From assembly GCA_937895985.1 (NCBI GenBank), contig CALBKL010000207.1, forward strand, positions 1-7,897: a stretch of 7,897 bases of DNA. The letters run 5' to 3'. Below are positions 1 to 6,243 of this stretch, one piece after another (position 1 is the first letter of the stretch; each line of letters starts with the position of its first letter). The DNA is from an uncultured Solobacterium sp. (GTDB lineage: Bacteria; Bacillota_I; Bacilli_A; Erysipelotrichales; Erysipelotrichaceae). A model generated the notes under the pieces. The model searched no databases and was not told the origin of the DNA. It saw nothing but the letters and a program-made list of their open reading frames with translations. A program made the position numbers and the translations under genes.

Positions 1-465
1 CTGTTCTGTATATCCATCACTTATAATATCTGCAGCAATTTGCTTTGCTAAGTATGATTTTCCAGTTCCTGGTGCACCTCTAAATACAATATTTTTAGAT
101 TCTAATAGTAATTTGGAATATGGATTTTTATAGTTTCCAAAACCCTTTCTCCCATCAATATCCTGACTCTCATTTAGCTCACTACTAATCTTTGCCTCTT
201 CAGTTTTTTCTTGTTTCGTCTGAATTTTGAATCCATGTGATTCAAAATAATTCTTAGCTTCAACCGCATTATATCCAGTTGTTACAATCTCTCCGCCATT
301 TTCAATGTAATTTGCTACTGCTATTACATACTTTGGTGGATATTTCTTATCATCGCTGCTAATGAGTTCATATTGTGTGCTTTTGTGTTTGTCTGGAATA
401 CCATGTTCATCTATAAATTTTAATGCAGATAATATACTATCTTTTCGAATCTTTGGAATAGCCAT
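1..465 (-). CDS. McrB-like AAA+ ATPase/GTPase with ScoMcrA-type N-terminal head, 3' part missing
   Basis: The first 155 codons of a minus-strand gene are visible; the reading frame is still open at base 1. The start ATG (465-463) has a good AAGGAG site at 474-479, about eight bases upstream. Residues 10-81 look like the small head domain found in ScoMcrA-type proteins: a helix, a YELIS strand, KYPPKYVIAVA, then a final NYFESHGFKI. That domain is thought to help recognise modified DNA. A charged linker (about 83-108) follows. The NYKNPYSKLLLESKNIVFRG lead-in then carries a Walker A motif, GAPGTGKS, at 130-137, as at the start of McrB-family NTPase domains. Walker B, the McrB signature motif and any McrC partner lie outside the window. 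The family normally powers a McrC nuclease that cuts methylated DNA (type IV restriction). A hand count of bases 1-420 gives about 33% GC, lower than several sampled stretches of the neighbouring genes. It could instead belong to another McrB-derived defence system. Confidence 0.8.
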   Translation of the reverse strand, partial: MAIPKIRKDSILSALKFIDEHGIPDKHKSTQYELISSDDKKYPPKYVIAVANYIENGGEIVTTGYNAVEAKNYFESHGFKIQTKQEKTEEAKISSELNESQDIDGRKGFGNYKNPYSKLLLESKNIVFRGAPGTGKSYLAKQIAADIISDGYTEQ

Positions 466-525
466 CACTTTCTCTCCTTGTAATATTATTTATCTTATCG
501 TTTATAACTGTGTATCTTTATTTTG

Positions 526-554
526 ATTATATGTGTAGCCACAAACCCTTTCAA
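526..554 (-). promoter_or_regulatory. Sigma-70-type promoter of the McrB-like gene
   Basis: Read on the minus strand, a TTGAAA -35 box (554-549) is followed by exactly 17 bases and a perfect TATAAT -10 box (531-526). Transcription would start near 519 and give a leader of roughly 54 bases before the ATG at 465. The promoter lies downstream of the terminator of the preceding operon, so the defence-type gene is an independent transcription unit. No operator-like palindrome is obvious in the leader. The stretch from 466 to 631 holds only this promoter, the ribosome site and the terminator. Confidence 0.75.
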
Positions 555-586
555 CTAAGTATGGTATTCGCAATATACATTACGTA

Positions 587-617
587 TTTAAAAACCCATT
601 CTTCGTATCAGAATGGG
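587..617 (-). terminator. Rho-independent terminator of the YitT-to-RDD operon
   Basis: On the minus strand, a perfect 7-bp stem CCCATTC/GAATGGG (617-611 and 601-595) with a 9-base loop is followed at once by TTTTT (594-590). It begins 14 bases after the stop codon of the RDD gene. It separates the five-gene operon from the promoter of the McrB-like gene. Confidence 0.85.
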
Positions 618-631
618 ATAGTTTCACAAAC

Positions 632-1252
632 TTATAGTACCTTGCCGCTTGGGACATATTCATCTTTCATGATTGTCTTCGATATCTTGTCATGGAAGAA
701 TCGATACTTCCCTTTATCCATCAATGCCATAATTAGCGAAAGAACACTACTAATTGCACTAACGATATAAATGATACGACTGATATCTTCTGCCATAAAG
801 ATGCCGAAGAAGATTCCACTTAGAATGACTCCGAAGGCATCATAGAATAAACCCTCACATAAAACGGAGCCTATGAAGTAACGTAACGCAAAGTCCTTCA
901 TTGTCGCTGGTTTATCATCTTCACGCACAACTTTAATCTGCATTACCTTCTGCATCATTGTTGAACCACCTGTAATCTTGGCAGGCACAAAGACAAAGTA
1001 GAAACCGTGTGCAATAAGCACACTAAACAATAACACAAGAATCTGTGTTGTTTGGATACCTTCAAAACCATTGAGAATCTGAATATTTCCATTATTCATC
1101 AATCCATATACAATCCCCGTCACAAATAGTGACAAACGATTTGTGATAATAAAATCGATGACAAACGCAAATCCTCTTCTTGCAAGAAAGGCATTTTGAT
1201 TATTTTTTGTAGTTTCTGTTGTTTTCTTTCTTAGTTGCTTATTTTTACTCAT
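632..1252 (-). CDS. RDD-family integral membrane protein
   Basis: A 206-residue protein with a basic N-terminal tail (residues 1-20, rich in K and T) and hydrophobic segments at about 27-50, 69-91, 126-152 and 158-178. RDD-family hallmarks are present: RRGFAFVIDFIIT (25-37) with the conserved Arg and Asp, the GSTMMQKVMQIKVV stretch (96-109) that corresponds to the usual GxTxGKxxxGIKVV, and a terminal FHDKISKTIM (186-195) matching HDxxxxTxV. The usual Gly-Lys of the middle motif is replaced by MQK. RDD proteins are membrane proteins of mostly unknown role; some have been linked to ion transport or stress. The gene is last in its operon, two bases after the EIIA stop codon. Its GGAAGGA ribosome site (1261-1267) lies inside the end of the EIIA gene. 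Family membership is clear; its role here is unknown. It could be an accessory to uptake, but nothing in the sequence proves that. Confidence 0.8.
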   Translation of the reverse strand: MSKNKQLRKKTTETTKNNQNAFLARRGFAFVIDFIITNRLSLFVTGIVYGLMNNGNIQILNGFEGIQTTQILVLLFSVLIAHGFYFVFVPAKITGGSTMMQKVMQIKVVREDDKPATMKDFALRYFIGSVLCEGLFYDAFGVILSGIFFGIFMAEDISRIIYIVSAISSVLSLIMALMDKGKYRFFHDKISKTIMKDEYVPSGKVL

Positions 1253-1254
1253 GC

Positions 1255-1560
1255 TTATAATCCTTCCGCAAATAAGATCTCCTCTTCCGCGATGATCTTA
1301 AGTGTTTCAATACTCATTAACTGATCTTCCGCATGAACCAACAACAAATTCACACTGATATTCTCACCATTTGCTTCTTGTGTAATCAGCTCCGCATGCG
1401 CTTGGTGTGCTTTATTGAAAAACTCCTCTGCCTCCTGCATACACTTCTTGGCTTCCTCCACATTTTTTCTCTTCGCATGACGATATGCATTCAAAAGAGA
1501 ATTTCTTGCTTCTCCTACCGACGCAATAATTTTAAAGCAGATTAACTCTAAGCCTTCCAT
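1255..1560 (-). CDS. PTS lactose/cellobiose-class EIIA component
   Basis: A 101-residue soluble protein of the all-helical, trimeric EIIA lactose/cellobiose (LacF/ChbA) family, with the usual length of about 100-110 residues. The phosphorylated histidine is H76 in NLLLVHAEDQLM, and D79 fits the metal-binding aspartate at the trimer core. The AHQAHAELITQEA segment (51-63) is also typical. EIIA takes phosphate from HPr and passes it to the EIIB of a lactose-class permease that imports beta-linked disaccharides or amino-sugar disaccharides. No EIIB or EIIC is encoded in this window, so it must serve a permease elsewhere, or act in regulation by phosphorylating the divergent PRD protein's partners. 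It starts one base after the CutC stop codon, with GAGAGG about eight bases upstream. Substrate cannot be read from EIIA alone. Confidence 0.92.
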   Translation of the reverse strand: MEGLELICFKIIASVGEARNSLLNAYRHAKRKNVEEAKKCMQEAEEFFNKAHQAHAELITQEANGENISVNLLLVHAEDQLMSIETLKIIAEEEILFAEGL

Positions 1561-1561
1561 T

Positions 1562-2305
1562 TTATTTACCTCTCAATTCCTGTACGATACTTCTTACCTT
1601 TTCCAAACTGACACAATCATAGTCATCACTTTCGTGATAAGCATAACTTACATTTCCAACTGTTGTAGTAGGATCTTTACACCATTCCTTACAGCTACCA
1701 TGGAATTGATGTAATCCTGTTTGTTCTTTTAACGCTCTAATATTATTCGCATTGATTCCACTACCCGCAAGTAGTTCAATCTGATCACCAAACTCACTCT
1801 GTAATTTTTCAAGCACTGATGTTCCCTGCATCGCAGTAGGTTGTAACCCGCTTGTTAAGATACGATCAACACCACAATCAATTAATTGTTTGATCGCATG
1901 CATAGGGTCATCGACACAATCAAATGCACGATGGAACACTGCTTCCTTTTGATACTGATGGATTAACTCCACCATCTTTTTTGTTTCTGTCACATTGATT
2001 GTCGCATCAGAATTTAGAAAACCAAAAGAAATTCCATCTGCTCCATTCTCCAATAAGATTTTAGCATCTTCAAACATCGTCTCTATTTCGACATCATCAT
2101 AACAAAATCCAGCTGCTCGAGGTCTATCCATGCAGACAACTTTGAGTGATGTCTTTTCTTTTACAAGTTTTAACATCGCAAGACTAGGTGTTAATCCACC
2201 AAGATGTAAAGCACTATTTAATTCAACGCGGTCTGCACCACCAAGTTGTGCATTGATACAATCCTGTACACTTCCAGCACACACTTCAAATAAATCTCTT
2301 TTCAT
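1562..2305 (-). CDS. cutC: CutC-family TIM-barrel protein
   Basis: A 247-residue protein, the usual CutC length. Family landmarks, numbered from the ATG at 2305: FEVCAGS with C9 (6-12), GADRVELNSALHLGGLTPS (23-41), RPRAAGFCYDDVE (61-73), ISFGFL (92-97), FHRAFD (124-129), ILTSGLQPTA (149-158), LLAGSGINANNI (178-189) and FHGSCKE (201-207). An ATG 45 bases further upstream is in frame, but the 15 extra residues would lie inside the preceding gene and match nothing in the family. The chosen start gives an ATGA overlap with that gene, so translation is probably coupled. CutC proteins are named for copper homeostasis. In E. coli the copper phenotype was later traced largely to the sRNA MicL encoded in the same gene, so the biochemical role is unsettled. 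The variant RPRAAGF, compared with RPRGGDF in E. coli-type CutC, and the glycoasparaginase/PTS neighbours suggest a metabolic role. Family is firm; function is not. Confidence 0.9.
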   Translation of the reverse strand: MKRDLFEVCAGSVQDCINAQLGGADRVELNSALHLGGLTPSLAMLKLVKEKTSLKVVCMDRPRAAGFCYDDVEIETMFEDAKILLENGADGISFGFLNSDATINVTETKKMVELIHQYQKEAVFHRAFDCVDDPMHAIKQLIDCGVDRILTSGLQPTAMQGTSVLEKLQSEFGDQIELLAGSGINANNIRALKEQTGLHQFHGSCKEWCKDPTTTVGNVSYAYHESDDYDCVSLEKVRSIVQELRGK

Positions 2306-3255
2306 TCCTGAATCGGTGCCATCCTTTCTTGCATGTATCGGTCCATCCACTCTTGACTAGCAGCTGTAATCACAGTCTTACCATCGATACAATTTGCGAG
2401 ATACACTTTCGCTTCTTCGTTTTCACGATATATCACAAACGAGAAGTTTTGAATATTCGTAGCACAACCGTAATTACCATCTTTATCAATCGCCACAACA
2501 CTAAGGTCACCCGCAAAACCACGGCTCTTTTTCAGTTTTGCGTCTAACTCATCTACCGTTCTTTGACAAGCTTCTTGTGGTCCCATTCCTTCTTTCATCT
2601 TACGAACGATTTCATAAGAGATACATCCCTTCATCAAATCTTCCCCAAGACCTGTTGCAGTAGCTCCACCAACTTCAGAGTCTGCATAGAAACCACCACC
2701 AACGATAGGAGAATCCCCAATACGTCCAGCCTTTTTCATAAATAAACCACTCGTAGAAGTTCCTGCAACAATCTTTCCTGCACAATCCAGTGCAACTTCA
2801 CCAACAGTATCATGACCATCATATGGTTTTAGCTCCTGCTCGCGTACTTCTTTGACACGTTTACGATAATGTTGCTTGGCTCTATCTGTTAACATTGTCT
2901 TTCTTTCAAAGCCTTTTTTGCTTGCATACTTTTCAGCACCTTCTGCGACAAGTACGCAATTGACAGTATCTTTCGATAACTCTTTGGCAATGGAAATTGG
3001 ATTTGCAAAATCCTTAATACCAGCTACAGCACCCATCGCCATTGTATTTCCATCCATATATCCTGCATCAAGTTCGACAATCATCTCTTCATTTGGTAAA
3101 CCACCATATCCAACTGATTTATAGTATGGAAAATCCTCTACACAGCGTATTGCATGTTCAACTGCTTCCCCACTGCTCTTACCTTCTTTTAATAAGTTAC
3201 CTGCTTCCTGTACACCTTCCAGTGCCATTCGCCAAGTCGCAATTATCGCCCACAT
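2302..3255 (-). CDS. N4-(beta-N-acetylglucosaminyl)-L-asparaginase-type Ntn hydrolase, cytosolic form
   Basis: A 317-residue precursor of the asparaginase-2 (glycosylasparaginase) family, normally about 300-340 residues. Autocleavage is expected before T150 in GHDTVGEVALD, giving an alpha chain (1-149) and a beta chain (150-317) with Thr as both N terminus and nucleophile. Other landmarks are WAIIATWRMAL (2-12), SVGYGGLPNEE (47-57), ELDAGYMDG (61-69), NPIS (85-88), the substrate-binding GRIGDSPIVGGGFY (177-190; R178 and D181) and GGATATGLGED (196-206). Known members cleave the bond between asparagine and GlcNAc, the last step in N-glycoprotein breakdown. The start is set by GGAGG (3264-3268), eight bases before the ATG; the domain's conserved WxIIATW begins at residue 2, so there is no signal peptide and the enzyme should be cytosolic. 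That implies uptake of a glycosyl-asparagine. The start lies 12 bases after the YitT stop codon; the 3' end overlaps cutC by four bases. A general isoaspartyl peptidase is less likely given the GRIGDSPIVGGGFY form of the motif. Confidence 0.92.
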   Translation of the reverse strand: MWAIIATWRMALEGVQEAGNLLKEGKSSGEAVEHAIRCVEDFPYYKSVGYGGLPNEEMIVELDAGYMDGNTMAMGAVAGIKDFANPISIAKELSKDTVNCVLVAEGAEKYASKKGFERKTMLTDRAKQHYRKRVKEVREQELKPYDGHDTVGEVALDCAGKIVAGTSTSGLFMKKAGRIGDSPIVGGGFYADSEVGGATATGLGEDLMKGCISYEIVRKMKEGMGPQEACQRTVDELDAKLKKSRGFAGDLSVVAIDKDGNYGCATNIQNFSFVIYRENEEAKVYLANCIDGKTVITAASQEWMDRYMQERMAPIQE

Positions 3256-3267
3256 TCAAACATCCTC

Positions 3268-4149
3268 CTAGTCTATCGGTTTCCGATAGAAACCACCATA
3301 GAAATCATCCGTTCTATATACATTTATGATTGCACGAGGATCAACACTTAATATCAGATGTGCAATCTCCTTCACCTCTAATGTCGAAACAACAGTATTC
3401 AACATGTAATTCTTTTGATGAGAATATCCTCCATAGCTTTCCCAAACCGAAATACCATGACGATACTTCTTTGTATATGCAGCTATAATTTCTTCAGGCA
3501 TCTTACTTGTTATCTGTATCGTACTACGGTCATATCTTCGATACAGACTTTCAATAACTTTGGTCGATACAAACTGCATAATAATAGAATATCCTGCACG
3601 CTCCCATCCAGACACAAAACCAAAGATACATAACAAGATACAGTTATATACAAAGACATATGTCCAAATACTCTTACCTGTCTTATTCGAAACATATAAG
3701 GCAATAAAATCTGTACCACCTGTACTTGCATTACCTACTAACGCAGCCACAATTCCTAAGCCGTATACCGCACCACCAATAACGATGTTTAACATGATAT
3801 CATCAAACAAAATATCAAATTGAAATACAGTTAAGAATATTGACACACATGCAAATTGCAATGATGATAGTATAGTAAACTTTGTTGAAATAGACTTACC
3901 ACAGAGTATCGCTACTGGTAGATTCAGTAATACTATCATTAGCGCAACTGGTATCTGTATTTGATGTTGACTACCTATCACATTGATTAATATTGCAAGA
4001 CCCGTAAATCCACTCGACAACAATCCGGCAGGTCTTAAAAAAACTTTTAAGGCATAAGTTTGCAACAAAGCCGAAAAGATGACACAGAGAATACTGAATA
4101 ATAAACGGATCGATTGTTTCTGCTTAAAATCGATGAGTTTCTCTTTCAT
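3268..4149 (-). CDS. YitT-family membrane protein (DUF161 plus DUF2179)
   Basis: A 293-residue protein with the standard YitT layout: a membrane domain of about five or six helices (roughly residues 14-200) and a soluble C-terminal DUF2179 domain (about 208-290). Characteristic motifs are FLRPAGLLSSGFTGLAILI (37-55) and GNASTGGTDFIA (139-150). The soluble domain contains TYKKYRHGISV-type sequence around 225-234 (here AAYTKKYRHGISVW) and ends DDFYGGFYRK. YitT proteins are common in Bacillota, and many strains carry several copies. Their transported substrate, if any, has not been settled. This is the first gene of the minus-strand operon, with AGAGGGATGG just before the ATG. Its stop codon overlaps the ribosome site of the asparaginase gene, so the two are co-transcribed. 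Being co-transcribed with a cytosolic glycoasparaginase makes a role in moving an amino-acid or amino-sugar compound worth considering, but that is inference. Confidence 0.88.
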   Translation of the reverse strand: MKEKLIDFKQKQSIRLLFSILCVIFSALLQTYALKVFLRPAGLLSSGFTGLAILINVIGSQHQIQIPVALMIVLLNLPVAILCGKSISTKFTILSSLQFACVSIFLTVFQFDILFDDIMLNIVIGGAVYGLGIVAALVGNASTGGTDFIALYVSNKTGKSIWTYVFVYNCILLCIFGFVSGWERAGYSIIMQFVSTKVIESLYRRYDRSTIQITSKMPEEIIAAYTKKYRHGISVWESYGGYSHQKNYMLNTVVSTLEVKEIAHLILSVDPRAIINVYRTDDFYGGFYRKPID

Positions 4150-4173
4150 TCCATCCCTCTTTTTTCTATTACT

Positions 4174-4202
4174 ATTTTAATCAATTCTCAGTTAGATTCC
4201 TA
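4174..4202 (-). promoter_or_regulatory. Possible weak promoter of the YitT operon
   Basis: On the minus strand, TAAAAT (4179-4174) resembles a -10 box. A TAGGAA sequence (4202-4197) sits 17 bases upstream but is a poor -35 (three of six). A weak -35 would fit an operon that needs an activator such as the divergent PRD protein. The TAGGAA repeats the core of the adjacent palindrome. This is the best candidate in the 110-base gap, not a firm call. Confidence 0.3.
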
Positions 4203-4206
4203 TGTT

Positions 4207-4235
4207 TTGTTTTCCTACTATTAGGAAAATATTAT
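4207..4235 (+). promoter_or_regulatory. Probable promoter of the PRD regulator gene
   Basis: TTGTTT (4207-4212) and TATTAT (4230-4235) are separated by 17 bases, giving a usable sigma-70-type promoter about 25 bases before the ATG. The palindrome at 4210-4229 fills the spacer and overlaps the -35 box, so a protein bound there would block this promoter. Confidence 0.45.
4210..4229. promoter_or_regulatory. Perfect palindrome in the divergent control region, likely operator
   Basis: TTTTCCTA (4210-4217) and TAGGAAAA (4222-4229) are perfect inverted copies around a 4-base centre. A further copy of the TTCCTA core lies at 4197-4202, 15 bases to the left of the core in the first arm. The site lies between two divergent genes, one of which encodes a DNA-binding PTS regulator, and over that gene's predicted promoter. 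It is therefore a good candidate binding site, perhaps for autoregulation. A transcript hairpin is less likely, because no T tract follows on either strand. Confidence 0.55.
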
Positions 4236-4259
4236 TCTACGCTACGAAAGGTGATTATC

Positions 4260-6167
4260 ATGAATAAACGACAAGAAAAAATTCTTCACATTCTAGGTGA
4301 AGAAAACAAATGGTTCACTGCAAATGAACTCGCTAAATTATTATCTGTATCTAATCGTACGATTCGCTCTGATATTGATACAATCAATAAAGTTTACTCT
4401 GAGAAGCTAATCACCTCAAATCTTCGAAGTGGATATGCACTCATCCCTGAAAACTATAAACAATTTCAATCAAAACGACAAAACTTATTGCAGAGTTCCC
4501 TCGAAAGAAATTTATATATTTTAAAGTCACTTCTCTTATCGCGTGATTCTATCTATATTCCTGATTTATTAGAACAGTTATGCATCTCTGAATACACTCT
4601 CGATGCACATCTCAAAGAGATTCGTAAACAATTAGCAAATTATCAAAATCTCAAGCTCAAGAAATCATCAAACCATCTCGTCCTATTAGGCTCTGAAAAT
4701 GAACTACGTAAATTATACAAGCATCTTCTCATGGACGAGACCAAGCAAAATTTCTTAAATATCAACGAGCTAGCAAATCTATATCAAAGCTTTGATTTAC
4801 TCAGATGTAAAAGCGAGTTGGAAAACTTACTGCAAGAACACAACTATGTAATTAACGCAAATGCATTACCATCTATTCTATTACACATCAGTATTTCCAT
4901 CGATCGTATTCTCAGCGGAAAATACATTGAATCAACATACACAAGCTCCAAGATACATGATGCGATCGAATATAAGATTGCCAAAGAATTCTACGAACGA
5001 ATCGCAATCTTATACCAAGCACATGTTATTGAAAGTGAAGTTAATATCCTTGCATTATTACTGATGGGAAACAACCCCGCTCAAATCAGTGATACAGAAA
5101 TCTCCAACTATATGCCAGATGGATTACTCTGCAGTGATATTGTCAATGAGTTGATTGCGTTTATATACGGTCATCATGGTATCGACTTCTCTAAAGATGA
5201 TGATTTTAAACTTGGTCTAACACTCCATCTTCAATCATTAATTGAACGTAGTATCAGTCAAACCCACACAACCAACTTATACCTACAAGAAATCAAGCGT
5301 AAGTTCCCATTAATTTTTGAGGTGGGCGTAAGTACTGCAACCTTCCTTGCAAATAGGCTACACATCAATATCAATGAAGATGAAATCGGTTTTATTACTC
5401 TACATCTAGGACTAGCCTACGAGCGTATCTATCACTCTAAAAAACTTAGAGCGGTATGGATTTATCCGTTGGGTGAAAAAGCATTCTATACCCAACGCAA
5501 AAAGATTGAAACGATATTCTATGAGCACATCGAGATTGTCAAAGTGTATGCATACTTCCAGGAAGAACTCATCCTTGCGGATGAGCCAGACTTATTGATA
5601 TGCTCAATTCCACTACGTCATAACCTGAAGATTCCAACTGTTGAAGTTTCATTACTGTGCGGCAAAAATGATGAAGCTAAACTTTTCGAAATGATTCACG
5701 AAATCGAAAGAACACGTACACAAGAAGAATTCTACACAAATCTAAAAGGATTGATTACAAAACAGTTCTTCTATAATCATCAACTCTTCAATACACCACA
5801 AGAGATTCTAGAGTTCATGTCAAAAGAACTCCAAAAAGCCTCTATTGTGACAGATGCATTCTATCCATCTGTTATGCGACGTGAAGCACTATCACCAACA
5901 TCGTTTAATTTTAACTTTGCAACACCACACCCAATTGACTCCTCTTGTCTAAAATCCGCAATTTCAATCATGTTATTAGATAAGCCAGTTCTATGGGGCA
6001 AGTATGAGGTACAGCTTATTTTCTTACTAGCAATCGATAAACCTGATACCACAACACTGAAACCATTCTTCGATTGGGTTGCTTCTCTGACAGATGATTA
6101 CGAAAAGTTATCCCACTTAATTTCAAGTAATACATATGAGGAATTCATTAGTTATCTCATCTCATAA
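4260..6167 (+). CDS. PRD-containing transcriptional regulator with C-terminal EIIA domain (LicR/ManR-like)
   Basis: A 635-residue protein. Domains in order: HTH_11 winged helix (about 1-62, with TANELAKLLSVSNRTIRSDI), a second HTH/Mga-like segment (about 83-165), PRD1 (about 180-275), PRD2 (about 290-390), a degenerate EIIB-like region (about 396-490) and a fructose/mannitol-class EIIA domain (about 512-634). Likely phosphorylated histidines are H209 in PRD1, H323 and H382 (GFITLHLG) in PRD2, and H557 in NFATPHPID of the EIIA domain. The second PRD1 histidine position appears to be L267 (EVNILALLLMG), and the EIIB active-site cysteine position is Y402 (VWIYPLG). Such proteins are DNA-binding activators turned on or off by HPr and permease EIIB phosphorylation. 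The ATG at 4260 has AAAGGTG (4247-4253) six bases upstream; a GTG nine bases earlier lies inside that site and is rejected. The gene is divergent from the operon with the EIIA gene, its probable target. Its EIIA class differs from that of the operon's free EIIA. Confidence 0.92.
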   Translation: MNKRQEKILHILGEENKWFTANELAKLLSVSNRTIRSDIDTINKVYSEKLITSNLRSGYALIPENYKQFQSKRQNLLQSSLERNLYILKSLLLSRDSIYIPDLLEQLCISEYTLDAHLKEIRKQLANYQNLKLKKSSNHLVLLGSENELRKLYKHLLMDETKQNFLNINELANLYQSFDLLRCKSELENLLQEHNYVINANALPSILLHISISIDRILSGKYIESTYTSSKIHDAIEYKIAKEFYERIAILYQAHVIESEVNILALLLMGNNPAQISDTEISNYMPDGLLCSDIVNELIAFIYGHHGIDFSKDDDFKLGLTLHLQSLIERSISQTHTTNLYLQEIKRKFPLIFEVGVSTATFLANRLHININEDEIGFITLHLGLAYERIYHSKKLRAVWIYPLGEKAFYTQRKKIETIFYEHIEIVKVYAYFQEELILADEPDLLICSIPLRHNLKIPTVEVSLLCGKNDEAKLFEMIHEIERTRTQEEFYTNLKGLITKQFFYNHQLFNTPQEILEFMSKELQKASIVTDAFYPSVMRREALSPTSFNFNFATPHPIDSSCLKSAISIMLLDKPVLWGKYEVQLIFLLAIDKPDTTTLKPFFDWVASLTDDYEKLSHLISSNTYEEFISYLIS

Positions 6168-6171
6168 AATC

Positions 6172-6216
6172 AAAAGAAGATGCAACAAGGATAATTCTCC
6201 TGGAACATCTTCTTTT
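6172..6216. terminator. Bidirectional terminator between convergent genes
   Basis: AAAAGAAGATG (6172-6182) pairs perfectly over 11 bp with CATCTTCTTTT (6206-6216); the 23-base loop can itself form a short AGGA/TCCT stem. The plus-strand transcript ends in a T run (6213-6217) right after the regulator's stop codon. Because the left arm begins with an A run, the minus-strand transcript of the DUF871 gene also ends in a T-rich tail. It thus serves both converging transcripts. Confidence 0.8.
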
Positions 6217-6233
6217 TCATTTCTCAAATGAAA
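6215..6233. repeat. Short perfect inverted repeat overlapping the terminator
   Basis: TTTCATTT (6215-6222) and AAATGAAA (6226-6233) are perfect inverted copies around CTC. Two of its bases are also used by the right arm of the larger terminator stem, so the last pairs of the two structures compete. On the minus strand it lies 11 bases after the DUF871 stop codon. It has no T tract of its own and may protect the transcript end or be chance in AT-rich DNA. Confidence 0.45.
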
Positions 6234-6243
6234 TTCTAAAATA

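Noticed and set aside
510..770. 86-codon plus-strand frame
   Set aside because: It crosses the minus-strand promoter and terminator and the end of the RDD gene, and has no ribosome site or family-like motif; other opposite-strand frames in the window are shadows of the same kind.
2303..2350. In-frame upstream ATG extending CutC by 15 residues
   Set aside because: The extra residues lie fully inside the asparaginase gene, have no CutC similarity, and the ATG at 2305 gives the usual ATGA coupling and family-length protein.
4251..4259. GTG start adding three residues to the PRD regulator
   Set aside because: The GTG is part of the AAAGGTG ribosome site that serves the ATG at 4260, and has no ribosome site of its own.
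4150..4259. Catabolite-response (cre) site or BglG-type RNA antiterminator (RAT)
   Set aside because: No sequence close to the cre consensus is visible, and the palindrome is not followed by a terminator hairpin; the regulator has an HTH DNA-binding start rather than a CAT RNA-binding domain.
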